Source: Bacteroidota bacterium
GTDB taxonomy: Bacteria > Bacteroidota > Bacteroidia > Chitinophagales > Chitinophagaceae
Assembly: GCA_028875875.1 (NCBI GenBank)
Contig: JAGWUV010000013.1
Coordinates: 1-64,000 of the forward strand
DNA length: 64,000 nt
Direction: 5' to 3'
The notes beneath the pieces are model-generated. The model worked only from the letters and a program-made list of their open reading frames with translations. It was not told the origin of the DNA and did no database searches. This document shows, one piece after another, positions 1 to 8,241 of the stretch; the stretch's first letter is position 1, and every line of letters starts with the position of its first letter. The translations under genes were made by a program, and so were the position numbers.

Positions 1-842
1 AGGTTCAGTAGTTGATAAGCGGAACGTATCAAACGGTTCAATGCAGGTTCTTTCATGCCGTATTCTTCCATAAACATTTGCTTATCTTCTTCTACTTCCA
101 TTTCAGCGATCTGTGCTTCAATATTGTTGCACATAACAATCACTTCAGCAGCTTCATCTTTCACGGCTTCTATCAATGCAGCAGAATATTTATTGCCGGT
201 GTGCATGTTGCCTTCATCCACATTGGCTACATACAAAACAGATTTATCGGTCAACAAAAACAGGTCGGCGATCGCTACTTTTTCTTCTTTAGTTAAACCC
301 AAAGAGCGGATATTCTTTCCTTTCTCCAAATGCTCTTTGCATGTTTTCAATATTTCCAGTTCGGCTTTTGCTTTAGGATCGGTCTTCGCCATTTTTTCTG
401 CACGCTGCATTTTCTTCTCTACGCTTTCCAGGTCTTTTAACTGCAATTCCGTATCAATGATCTCTTTATCGCTCACTGGATTAATTGCTCCCTCTTCACG
501 CAAAATATTTTCATCTTCAAAACAACGGATCACATGAATAATGGCATCCACCTCACGGATGTTCCCCAAAAACTTATTGCCCAAACCTTCGCCCTTACTG
601 GCACCACGTACCAGCCCGGCAATATCAACGATCTCCAACTGTGTAGGCACAATGCGGTTAGGCTTCACCAGTTCAGCCAGTTTTGTTAAACGCTCATCCG
701 GTACATCTACCAGTCCAACGTTCGGCTCAATGGTACAAAAGCGGTAGTTGCTCGCTTGCGCCTTGGCACTGTTGCTCACTGCGTTAAATAAAGTTGATTT
801 ACCCACGTTCGGTAATCCCACAATTCCTGCTTGTAAAGCCAT
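1..842 (-). CDS. ychF: YchF/OLA1-family ATPase, C-terminus cut by window edge
   Basis: This gene runs off the left edge, leaving about 280 of the usual ~365 residues. It encodes an Obg-related P-loop NTPase; known YchF proteins bind ribosomes and prefer ATP to GTP. Visible motifs are the P-loop GLPNVGKST at residues 9-17, the switch motif DIAGLVRGASKGEGLGN, and NVDE where GTPases have NKxD, the change linked to ATP use in this family. A Lys/Glu-rich helical stretch in the middle fits the family's coiled coil. The ATG at 842 directly precedes the conserved LQAGIVGLPN and is the only sensible start. It is transcribed divergently from the next gene across a repeat-bearing spacer. Confidence 0.95.
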   Translation of the reverse strand, partial: MALQAGIVGLPNVGKSTLFNAVSNSAKAQASNYRFCTIEPNVGLVDVPDERLTKLAELVKPNRIVPTQLEIVDIAGLVRGASKGEGLGNKFLGNIREVDAIIHVIRCFEDENILREEGAINPVSDKEIIDTELQLKDLESVEKKMQRAEKMAKTDPKAKAELEILKTCKEHLEKGKNIRSLGLTKEEKVAIADLFLLTDKSVLYVANVDEGNMHTGNKYSAALIEAVKDEAAEVIVMCNNIEAQIAEMEVEEDKQMFMEEYGMKEPALNRLIRSAYQLLN

Positions 843-910
843 ATGCTCGGTTTAGTTTGTTGTTATGTTGTTTTGGTTAACAGGCGGAGCATTGTGTTGC
901 CGGCATTAGT

Positions 911-964
911 TCATTCGGCATCTTCGTTGCGTCGCACTCTTGTACGTTCGGTACTCCTGTCAGC
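911..964 (+). repeat. Dispersed intergenic element, copy A
   Basis: About 54 bp in the spacer between two divergent genes resemble the groES-groEL spacer at 38747-38796, in the same orientation. The best block (924-947) matches 38756-38779 at 19 of 24 positions without gaps. Both copies carry repeated ATTC[AG]G-type words about 30 bp apart. No function is known to me. Confidence 0.6.
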
Positions 965-1081
965 CATTCAAATTTTGAGCGGCAAAAATAAGACTTGCAG
1001 GGTTAAGGTATTTGCTTATTTTCAAACAGTTTTTAAGCAATACTTTAAGCGGGTATTGTACACATCAAATTCAAACCCAAC

Positions 1082-2482
1082 ATGGCATTGAGCAAAATAT
1101 GGTCGGCTTTCATTATTATTGCAATACTGGTGGCTACGGCAACCCTATTCTTTTCTCATGATGGCAAAAACATGTACAATGACCTGGTGGTGGGCAAACA
1201 GGGCGACACTTCTTTAACGCAAATGCAGGATAGTGCTCATTTGCCTGCCGGCATTATCAATACGATTGCCAAAAACAAGGAATACAAAAATGGAGACCAG
1301 AAATATATTAAAACTGCAGATGGAAAATATATTTCTTACCATGAACAGCAAGCCGATGGCATACTGGCTACTTGCACCAACGCGGTGACTATTTGTATCG
1401 GGTTGATAGGTATCATGGCTTTATTCATGGGCTTTTTGGCTATTGCAGAAAAAGCAGGAGCGATACAGTTTTTATCAAGGATCATCGGGCCATTCTTTAA
1501 TCGTTTATTCCCCGAGTTACCTAAGAACCACCCGGCATTCGGACATATGATCCTGAACTTTTCTGCTAACCTGCTCAACTTAGACAATGCTGCTACACCC
1601 TTTGGAATCAAGGCTATGGAGAGTTTGCAGGAAATGAACCCGCATAAAGACAAAGCTTCCAATGCCCAGATCATGTTCCTCTGTTTACATGCATCGGGCT
1701 TAACATTGATACCGGTTACCATCATTGCTTTCCGCTCTAAGTTAGGCGCTGCTAATCCTACTGATATCTTTGTGCCTTGTATGATCGCCACGTTTGCAGC
1801 AACAGTAGCAGCGATGCTGATCGTTTCTTTCAAACAAAAGATCAATGTAATGCAGCCGGTTATTATTGGCTGGGTGCTGGGTATTTCTGCTGTGATCGCT
1901 GCGTTGGTGGTGTACCTGCGAACATTGACCAAAGACGAAGTAGATCATTTCTCCGGTGTTACCAGCAACGGGCTGATCCTGTTCATTTTCCTTGCCATCG
2001 TTATTGGCGGACTTTACAAAAAGGTAAACATATTCGAAGCTTTTGTTGATGGCGCTAAAGGCGGTTTTGAAACGGCAGTTAAGATCATTCCTTACTTAGT
2101 GGGTATGTTAGTTGCCATTAGTATGCTGCGAGTAAGCGGTACATTCGATGTGCTCATCAACGGTATGAAACATTTGTTTGTAAGCATGGGCTTCGATACC
2201 AGGTTTGTAGATGGCTTGCCTACAGCACTGATCAAGCCATTGAGTGGGAGCGGGGCCAGGGGCATGATGATCGATACCATGCGAACCTATGGCGCAGATT
2301 CTTTTGCAGGCCGTTTGTCTTGCGTATTACAAGGTTCTTCTGATACTACTATTTATGTGGTGGCCGTTTATTTCGGGGCGGTGTCTGTAAAAAACACACG
2401 TTATGCTATACAAGCTATGCTGCTTGCTGACTTGGTAGGCATCATCGTTTCTATTTTGTTGGCGTATCTCTTCTTTGCTTAA
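1082..2482 (+). CDS. SpmA-SpmB fusion, nucleoside-recognition (Gate) domain membrane protein
   Basis: A 466-residue integral membrane protein that fuses the two Gate-domain proteins known in Bacillus as SpmA and SpmB. The first half has NLLNLDNAATPFGIKAM (~residues 160-180), the SpmA signature. The second half has the SpmB-like SGSGARGMMIDTM and QGSSDTTIYVVAVYFG. An N-terminal membrane anchor is followed by a hydrophilic segment (~25-100) and then many hydrophobic helices. The biochemical role is unknown; Gate-domain proteins are related to nucleoside transporters. The host is very unlikely to sporulate, so the sporulation name should not be taken as function. Its stop codon abuts the stop of the convergent sirtuin gene with no spacer. 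Confidence 0.85.
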   Translation: MALSKIWSAFIIIAILVATATLFFSHDGKNMYNDLVVGKQGDTSLTQMQDSAHLPAGIINTIAKNKEYKNGDQKYIKTADGKYISYHEQQADGILATCTNAVTICIGLIGIMALFMGFLAIAEKAGAIQFLSRIIGPFFNRLFPELPKNHPAFGHMILNFSANLLNLDNAATPFGIKAMESLQEMNPHKDKASNAQIMFLCLHASGLTLIPVTIIAFRSKLGAANPTDIFVPCMIATFAATVAAMLIVSFKQKINVMQPVIIGWVLGISAVIAALVVYLRTLTKDEVDHFSGVTSNGLILFIFLAIVIGGLYKKVNIFEAFVDGAKGGFETAVKIIPYLVGMLVAISMLRVSGTFDVLINGMKHLFVSMGFDTRFVDGLPTALIKPLSGSGARGMMIDTMRTYGADSFAGRLSCVLQGSSDTTIYVVAVYFGAVSVKNTRYAIQAMLLADLVGIIVSILLAYLFFA

Positions 2483-3169
2483 CTATCGATGTTGCATTAA
2501 ATAATCTGTTAAGTCTACAATGCCTTCACCGGCCGGTTTTTCAATGGAAGTAATATTCGGAATACGGGAAGCGGGGATCTTTTTATCAACAATGTATTTT
2601 GGTATCTCCCTTCTTGCATAATTCACCAGTCCCGCAGCGGGATACACTTGCAAAGAAGTGCCGATCACCACGAAAATATCTGCACTGGCCACTAATGGAA
2701 TGGCTTCCCCTAACATGGGTACTTCTTCTTCAAACCAAACAATAAAAGGCCTGAGCTGGTAACCATCAGGCGCTGTATCTCCAAGGTTGATATCGCCGGT
2801 GATCGGGTAGGTGGTAAAAGGATCGGCAACGCTTCGCATCTTGAATATTTCGCCATGTAAGTGCATTACCTTGGTGCTGCCACCACGTTCATGCAGATCG
2901 TCTATATTCTGTGTGATGATATGTACATCGAAATGCTCTTCCAGTATGGCAAGTCCCTTGTGTGCAGCATTGGGTGTTGCTGCTGCTACATCTCTTCTCC
3001 TCATGTTATAAAAATCGAGTACCAACTGAGGGTTAGCTGCAAAGCCACGTGGGGTGGCCACTTCATGCACATTGTAACCCTCCCATAAACCATCACTGTC
3101 ACGAAATGTTCTTAATCCACTTTCGGCACTAATGCCTGCACCTGATAAAACAACCAGTCTCTTTTTCAT
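2483..3169 (-). CDS. Sir2-family NAD-dependent protein deacylase lacking zinc cysteines
   Basis: A 228-residue sirtuin. It has the NAD-binding motif GAGISAESGLRTFR (10-23), TQNIDDLHERGG (86-97), the catalytic histidine in LHGE (H105) and GTSLQVYPA near the C-terminus. Y54 and R57 in FYNMRRR match the Tyr/Arg pair that selects succinyl- or malonyl-lysine in SIRT5/CobB-type enzymes, so desuccinylation is likely. There is no cysteine anywhere in the protein, so the usual four-Cys zinc site is absent; the region after LHGE is simply shorter. The start is the only ATG before the Rossmann motif. Convergent with the Gate-domain gene. Confidence 0.92.
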   Translation of the reverse strand: MKKRLVVLSGAGISAESGLRTFRDSDGLWEGYNVHEVATPRGFAANPQLVLDFYNMRRRDVAAATPNAAHKGLAILEEHFDVHIITQNIDDLHERGGSTKVMHLHGEIFKMRSVADPFTTYPITGDINLGDTAPDGYQLRPFIVWFEEEVPMLGEAIPLVASADIFVVIGTSLQVYPAAGLVNYARREIPKYIVDKKIPASRIPNITSIEKPAGEGIVDLTDYLMQHR

Positions 3170-3230
3170 AGGATAAAGATAAAGAGAGGTTTTTTAGAGA
3201 ATGGGAGATGCAGTTGGTATATAAATAAAA

Positions 3231-3256
3231 AAAGTGCCTTCATTGGAAAGCACTTT
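3231..3256 (-). terminator. Terminator of the EVE-domain gene
   Basis: The stem AAAGTGC/GCACTTT encloses a 12-nt loop; on the minus strand a run of T follows. It lies just beyond the stop at 3284. Confidence 0.6.
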
Positions 3257-3283
3257 CAAAGATTATTGTCAAGTGAGATTCTT

Positions 3284-3694
3284 CTATTTTGTTTCACTTA
3301 ACTCCATCACTACGTTCCATTCCTCTTCTGTTACTGGTTGTACGGATAATCTTCCCAAACGTACCAACGCCATATTTGCTAAGCGTTTATCGGCTTTCAC
3401 CTGTGCAAGGCTAACAGGCTTCTTCAATTTTTTATGTGGTTTCAGGTCTACCACTACCCATGCTTCTTCTTGTGTTGTAGGATCCTGGTAAGATTCTTTG
3501 ATTACTTTGGCAATACCCACCATTTCCAATCCTTCATTACTATGGTACCATAATACCAGGTCGCCTTTTTTCATGGCCTTTAGATTATTACGGGCAGCGT
3601 AGTTACGAACACCATCCCAAAAGGTTTGACCATCTTTTTCAAACTGTTCCCAACTGTATTTAAATGGTTCTGATTTTACAAGCCAATATGCCAT
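3284..3694 (-). CDS. EVE domain-containing protein
   Basis: A 136-residue single-domain EVE protein (formerly DUF55, related to human THYN1). The fold is PUA-like, and eukaryotic relatives bind modified bases in DNA. Family features visible are the N-terminal YWLVKSEP, the segment WDGVRNYAARNNLKAMKKGD and the DLVLWYHS strand. The length is normal for stand-alone bacterial members. What it recognises here is unknown. It has its own terminator and is not obviously in an operon. Confidence 0.9.
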   Translation of the reverse strand: MAYWLVKSEPFKYSWEQFEKDGQTFWDGVRNYAARNNLKAMKKGDLVLWYHSNEGLEMVGIAKVIKESYQDPTTQEEAWVVVDLKPHKKLKKPVSLAQVKADKRLANMALVRLGRLSVQPVTEEEWNVVMELSETK

Positions 3695-3760
3695 AGGAGG
3701 AGTTATGAGTTATGAATGATGAGGGATAAGTTTTAAGTGACAAGTATGTAAGTTGCCGGT

Positions 3761-4483
3761 TTAAAAGTTATACGCTAATACATCGGCGAGGTGCATTACT
3801 TTAAGACCGCTGCCTTTATGTTTGATACAGCCATCAATATGCATCAGGCAACTCATGTCTGTGCTGATGATATACTCTGCATCTGTAGCCGTCGCATTCA
3901 CAATTTTCTGGTCGCCCATAGCTACACTGATGGGGTCGAACTTAACAGCAAATGTACCACCGAAGCCGCAGCAGGTTTCATTATCGGCCATCTCCACCAG
4001 CTCTAAACCTTTTACATTTCGAAGGAGCTTTCTTGGTTCTTCTTTTATCTTACATTCTCTCAAAGCCGCACAACTGTTATGATAGGTGGCTTTCACCGGA
4101 AAACTGGCACCAATATCTTCTACCTTCAATACGTTGACCAAAAAATCGCTTAATTCAAAAGTTTTGTCAGCCAATGCTTTCACCTCATTATGAACAGATG
4201 AATTGTCGAATAGTTTGCTATAATAATTCTTTACAAAGCCTGCACAACTGGCACTAGGCATTACTACGTATTCTGCATTCGCAAAATCTTTAATGAACTT
4301 ACTACATACATCTTTCGCTTCACCCCAGAAACCGGCGTTGAAAGCGGGCTGACCGCAGCAGGTTTGATTGGCGTTGTACGATACCTTACAGCCTGCCTTT
4401 TCCAATACTTTTACCATGCTAAAACCCACATTAGGGTATAGCTGATCAATAAAACATGGAATGAAAATATCTACGTTCATCAT
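3761..4483 (-). CDS. LutA/GlcF-like (Fe-S)-binding CCG-domain protein
   Basis: A 240-residue protein with two CCG (cysteine-rich) domains: CCGQPAFNAGFW (~43-54) and CCGFGGTFAVKF (~170-181). This matches LutA (YkgE) of the LutABC L-lactate oxidase, and also the C-terminal part of glycolate oxidase GlcF and heterodisulfide reductase subunits. LutB and LutC are not adjacent here, so the gene is an orphan in this window and its electron partner is unknown. The first two codons are both Met and either could start. A TAATTTTG box at 4524-4531 on the minus strand could serve as its promoter. Confidence 0.85.
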   Translation of the reverse strand: MMNVDIFIPCFIDQLYPNVGFSMVKVLEKAGCKVSYNANQTCCGQPAFNAGFWGEAKDVCSKFIKDFANAEYVVMPSASCAGFVKNYYSKLFDNSSVHNEVKALADKTFELSDFLVNVLKVEDIGASFPVKATYHNSCAALRECKIKEEPRKLLRNVKGLELVEMADNETCCGFGGTFAVKFDPISVAMGDQKIVNATATDAEYIISTDMSCLMHIDGCIKHKGSGLKVMHLADVLAYNF

Positions 4484-4531
4484 GTGTTGTACTTTCTTAC
4501 AGTGTATTAACTGAGTTGCTGAACAAAATTA

Positions 4532-5011
4532 TTATCTCAACTTCCTGTTCAAAGCGATCATTTTAATAGCAGTAACAGCAGCCTCTTCGCCTTTGTGCCC
4601 ATGCTTGCCACCAATACGTTCTATAGCCTGCTGCTCATTCTCTACAGTAAGTACGCCGAATATAACTGGCACATCTAACGTTAAGTTTAACTGCAATACG
4701 CCATCCGTTATGGTTTTACACACATAATCAAAATGAGGCGTATCACCACGGATCACCGTACCTAAAGTAATATAGGCATCAGGTACAGTTTCGCTATACG
4801 TGTAATGCTGTTTTACTGCAAAGGGAATTTCAACGGCGCCGGGAACGGTAAGCACTTTAAAGGAAACGTTGTTTTCTTTAAACACTTTCTTGCATCCGGC
4901 TTCCAGTTTGTTGATAATATGGGCGTTCCACTCTGTTTTCACTATAACTACAAAGGCATCCTTTATTACGGGGATGCCTTTGTGTAAAGATGTATTTCCT
5001 TTTGTAGCCAT
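4532..5011 (-). CDS. ribH: 6,7-dimethyl-8-ribityllumazine synthase
   Basis: RibH condenses 5-amino-6-ribitylaminouracil with 3,4-dihydroxy-2-butanone 4-phosphate, the penultimate step of riboflavin synthesis. The 159-residue length is normal. Signature segments are PGAVEIPFAV, LGTVIRGDTPHFDYVC and the C-terminal GGKHGHKGEEAA. The start codon overlaps the stop of the upstream TPR gene by one base (TAATG), suggesting translational coupling. No other rib gene and no FMN riboswitch was seen nearby. Confidence 0.96.
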   Translation of the reverse strand: MATKGNTSLHKGIPVIKDAFVVIVKTEWNAHIINKLEAGCKKVFKENNVSFKVLTVPGAVEIPFAVKQHYTYSETVPDAYITLGTVIRGDTPHFDYVCKTITDGVLQLNLTLDVPVIFGVLTVENEQQAIERIGGKHGHKGEEAAVTAIKMIALNRKLR

Positions 5012-5703
5012 TAGTTAACGCTTAGATCGTTTTTTTCAATGCTCAGTCTGTAGATGTATTTATCTGCCTGAATTCCCTTGTCTGATTTAGGATATTTGGC
5101 TTTGATTTCTTTATATAATTCTAAAGCTTCGCTTGTTTTGCCGAGTGTTTCGTTCAATAGTGCTGCACGGAATAAGTATTCTGCAGAGGCATATTCATCT
5201 TTTTCAAAAGCATTGCCGGCTTTTGTGTAGTAAGTGATGGCATCACCTTTTTTTCCAGCTTCAGCATAGGCGTCACCCAAGGCACCATATGCAGCCATTT
5301 GAATTTGCTTAGCATCTGTGCTGAAATCTTTTAATTGTTCAATTGCTTTATTGAATTCACCTAGTTTCAGATAGCTCACACCAGCATAAAAATGGGCAAG
5401 GTTGGCAGCTTTGGTACCACTATAATTTTTGATAACAAATAATACACCTTTGTTCATACCATCACCATCCAATACTTTACGTGAAGAATCCTGTGCAAAG
5501 TACTGTTGTGCTTTATAGATAACTTCACTTGCTTTTTCTTCTTTAGGGTTAACTACCCACTGGATGTAAGCATACCATCCACCCACCACCACTACAACGG
5601 CGGTTAATGCATACACGATGATTTTCTGGTATTTCTGCCAAAAGCTCTGAAATTGTAAAACCGGGTCTTTTTCAACCAATACTTCTGTAGTATGTTCACT
5701 CAT
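5011..5703 (-). CDS. Membrane-anchored tetratricopeptide repeat protein
   Basis: A 230-residue protein with a short cytoplasmic N-terminus, one membrane helix at about 29-48, and a helical region with TPR-like repeats (AHFYAGVSYLKLGEFNKAIEQL; AYGALGDAYAEAGKKGDAIT; YLFRAALLNETLGKTSEAL). The architecture resembles YfgM, which helps fold or assemble proteins at the inner membrane, but similarity is only by layout. It overlaps ribH by one base, so the two are probably co-transcribed, although no functional link is evident. Confidence 0.85.
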   Translation of the reverse strand: MSEHTTEVLVEKDPVLQFQSFWQKYQKIIVYALTAVVVVVGGWYAYIQWVVNPKEEKASEVIYKAQQYFAQDSSRKVLDGDGMNKGVLFVIKNYSGTKAANLAHFYAGVSYLKLGEFNKAIEQLKDFSTDAKQIQMAAYGALGDAYAEAGKKGDAITYYTKAGNAFEKDEYASAEYLFRAALLNETLGKTSEALELYKEIKAKYPKSDKGIQADKYIYRLSIEKNDLSVN

Positions 5704-5734
5704 ATTTTCAATATTTATGGAAAGCAGTCGGGTT

Positions 5735-5751
5735 AACAGCTTTCGGCTGTT
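5735..5751. other. Small hairpin between pdhA and the TPR gene
   Basis: AACAGC and GCTGTT flank a 5-nt loop, with a T-rich tail on the plus strand only. It could weaken read-through from pdhA, but the T-run is on the wrong side for that direction. Confidence 0.3.
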
Positions 5752-5761
5752 TTAATAAAAA

Positions 5762-6757
5762 TTAATCTTCGTCGAATACAATGGTTTGATCAACATATAC
5801 ATCTTTCAATACCTCACTGTCATCAGGCCATGGACTCTCTTCCGCAAATTTTACACTTTCTTCTACTATACCGGCAATCTTAGCATCGATCGCATCGAGA
5901 TCTGCCTGTGTAGCGAAGTTATTTTCCAAAATAGTGTGTAATACTTTCTGAATCGGATCCTGGCTCTTATATTCTTCTACTTCTTCCTTAGAGCGGTATT
6001 TTTGGGGATCTGAGATAGAATGGCCTTTGTAGCGGTAGGTTTTCATTTCAATCAATGTAGGGCCGCCGCCTTCCCTGGCACGTTTTACCGCTCTTGCCAC
6101 ACCATCATGTACCGCTTCAGCTGTCATGCCGTCAATCATGTCTGCCGGCATTTCGTACGCATCAGCTAATTTGTAGATATCAATTACATTAGAAGTTCTT
6201 TCTACTGAAGTACCCATCGCATAATTATTGTTCTCACAGATGTATACAATAGGCAATTTCCACAGCATAGCGAGGTTGAAAGATTCGTGCAGGATTCCCT
6301 GGCGGGCAGCGCCATCGCCAAAGAAACAAAGTACTACATTATTAGTGCCTTTGTATTGCTCAGCGAAGGCCAAACCTGTACCTGTACCTATCTGAGCACC
6401 CACGATACCGTGGCCACCGTAAAAATGGTTCGATACATCGAAGAAGTGCATGCTACCACCTTTTCCTTTGGCACAGCCAGTAGCTTTACCATAAAGTTCG
6501 GCCATACAGGCATTTGGTGGGGTGCCTTTGGCAAGGGCCCAGCCATGGTCGCGGTAACCGGTGATGAATGGGTCTTCGTGTTGAGTAGCCGTCATACAGC
6601 CGGCGGCAATTGCTTCCTGGCCTACATAGGCGTGGAAAAAACCACGGATTTTACCGGCCATTTTATACATTTCCTCAGCTTTCAGCTCAAACTGGCGAAT
6701 GAGCTGCATCAGCTCGTACCAGTACAGATATGTTTCTTTTGAAAATTTAGTGGGCAC
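5762..6757 (-). CDS. pdhA: Pyruvate dehydrogenase E1 component, alpha subunit
   Basis: The 331-residue alpha chain of the heterotetrameric E1, which decarboxylates pyruvate with thiamine diphosphate and passes the acetyl group to E2 lipoyl domains. The TPP-binding motif runs from GDG (147-149) to NNN (176-178). YRYKGHSISDP is the conserved loop at the beta-subunit interface. The gene is full length. The E1 beta gene is not adjacent. A TATATTTG box lies 20 bp before the start. Other 2-oxo-acid dehydrogenase alphas are similar, but YGKATGCAKGKGGSMH favours pyruvate. Confidence 0.93.
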   Translation of the reverse strand: MPTKFSKETYLYWYELMQLIRQFELKAEEMYKMAGKIRGFFHAYVGQEAIAAGCMTATQHEDPFITGYRDHGWALAKGTPPNACMAELYGKATGCAKGKGGSMHFFDVSNHFYGGHGIVGAQIGTGTGLAFAEQYKGTNNVVLCFFGDGAARQGILHESFNLAMLWKLPIVYICENNNYAMGTSVERTSNVIDIYKLADAYEMPADMIDGMTAEAVHDGVARAVKRAREGGGPTLIEMKTYRYKGHSISDPQKYRSKEEVEEYKSQDPIQKVLHTILENNFATQADLDAIDAKIAGIVEESVKFAEESPWPDDSEVLKDVYVDQTIVFDED

Positions 6758-7463
6758 TGCTCAAAATTTAGAGGGGCAAATATAGGAGTTAAAGTGCAAA
6801 AAATATTTTTAGAAGGAGAAATGCCTGCCGTGTGCAGCCTGTGGGTGTAGTAATGTTGCGGTGAAAGGTTTTTTCAGTATAAGATAGTCGGAAAATGCAG
6901 TGGTTTGCCGGGCTATGATTTGATAATACAGATCAATAACGTTAAAGTCGGTAATGGATGTTGGTGTTAACAGGAAATTGCTAATGTTATTTGTTCGATG
7001 GTGAATAATTCATAATTGATGATTCATACTCGACAATTTTAAAACTGATTCAATAAAAGACAATCCAAAAATAGTATAATGAGTATGCAAATTGTAGTAC
7101 TATTCTATGCTAATTTGTAGCAATTTTCTTTAAAAAAAATATTGTTGTGATATAATATACTTGAGTGGTAGCAAAAATGTAATTTGATGGTCCAAAAGAA
7201 TTGCGAAGATGGCAAGCAGACAATATGGTGCAAACTTCCAGGCATTTAGTGATGAGTCAAAAGAAATTAGTTTAAATTTGCATTTTTCTAAAAGAGATAG
7301 GGGCAAAATGTGAATTGTTCTCTTTTCTGAATAAAGAGTAAGCTTGTTTGCAGAGGTTGCCTAGAAAACAAAAAATTAGGATAATAACCTTAATATTATT
7401 TGGAGTAAAATAAGATAGATATTGTCTCTTGTCTGGAGAGAAATGATTTTTTAATTTCTTACT
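6758..7463. other. AT-rich gene-free spacer
   Basis: No credible gene is seen in these ~700 bp. The right two thirds are strongly AT-rich, like the glycosyltransferase gene that follows. The stretch 7000-7030 has ATTCATAATTGATGATTCAT-type words seen in other gene-free parts. A TAAATTTG promoter-like box is at 7274-7281, about 180 bp before the next start, with a poor -33 partner. A weak bulged stem (CAAATT...AATTTG) lies near 7088-7120. Confidence 0.5.
6777..6784 (-). promoter_or_regulatory. Putative -7 box of pdhA
   Basis: TATATTTG on the minus strand is an exact match to the Bacteroidota -7 consensus TAnnTTTG and lies 20 bp before the ATG. No clear TTTG sits at the -33 position. Confidence 0.4.
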
Positions 7464-8240
7464 ATGGTAACAATTTGTGGAGTTCGGCTGTTTAATTTAA
7501 ATATAGAATCTGCTTATGAGTTGGTAGTTAGTGATATAGAAAATTCTTTTCAATTACCTAGATGTATTAGTGCAACAGGAGCTCATGGTATAGTTACTGC
7601 TAATCTGAATAATGATTTCAGAAAAATTTTAAATGAAGAATTTTTCTTAAATCTTCCCGATGGTATGCCGGCGGTTTGGGTTGGAAGGATTAAAGGGGCA
7701 AAAAAAATGCAAAGATGTTACGGGCCTGATTTTTTTAAATATGTTTTAAAAGAGTCAGCTAATACAGAGATCAAGCATTTTTTTTGCGGAGGTAAGGAGG
7801 GGGTAGCAGATGAGTTGAAAAAGGAGTGTGAAATTAGTTTTAATAATAAAAATGTTGTTGGAACGTTTTGTCCACCATTTAGAAAAATGACCGAATCTGA
7901 GTTATTGGAGTTATCTCAAAAAGTTAAAAAGACAAATGCTAATATTGTTTGGATTGGATTAAGTACTCCTAAGCAAGAAGAGTTTGCTGTTCAATTGAAA
8001 TCTTTTCTTAAAGATCAAATCATAATTACTGTTGGTGCTGCTTTCGATTTTCACACAGGGAAAGTAAGGCAGGCTCCTAAATGGATCCAAAAAATTGGGA
8101 TGGAGTGGTTTTTTAGATTGGCAATTGAGCCTAAGAGATTATATAAACGCTATAGTTTAATTGTTCCTTTATTTTTATACTATAATCTAGTTGATTTTAT
8201 TAAGTATTTATTATTAGTTATAAAAGAGAAAAATAATTAG
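7464..8240 (+). CDS. WecG/TagA/CpsF-family (GT26) glycosyltransferase
   Basis: A 258-residue GT26 enzyme; members transfer ManNAc or ManNAcA (and similar sugars) from UDP to a lipid-linked GlcNAc in surface polysaccharide synthesis. Visible features are the catalytic-region LPDGMPAVW with D66, the conserved T45, RCYGPDFF, TPKQEEF and the family-typical AAFDFHTGKVRQAPKW followed by EWFFRLAIEPKRL. The C-terminal ~40 residues are hydrophobic/basic, consistent with membrane association. Codon usage is visibly more AT-rich than in neighbouring core genes, suggesting transfer. One base separates its stop from the next start, so it forms an operon with the epimerase. Confidence 0.92.
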   Translation: MVTICGVRLFNLNIESAYELVVSDIENSFQLPRCISATGAHGIVTANLNNDFRKILNEEFFLNLPDGMPAVWVGRIKGAKKMQRCYGPDFFKYVLKESANTEIKHFFCGGKEGVADELKKECEISFNNKNVVGTFCPPFRKMTESELLELSQKVKKTNANIVWIGLSTPKQEEFAVQLKSFLKDQIIITVGAAFDFHTGKVRQAPKWIQKIGMEWFFRLAIEPKRLYKRYSLIVPLFLYYNLVDFIKYLLLVIKEKNN

Positions 8241-8241
8241 T

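Noticed and set aside
843-1091. 82-codon open frame ahead of the SpmA-SpmB gene
   Set aside because: It covers the dispersed repeat, has no family resemblance and overlaps the next start; coding is better explained by chance.
1336-1932. Antisense open frame of 198 codons in the Gate-domain gene
   Set aside because: Shadow of a well-supported gene on the opposite strand.
6758-7463. JUMPstart/ops element before the glycosyltransferase gene
   Set aside because: Only a short GGTAGC word occurs, not the GGCGGTAGC core or its context.
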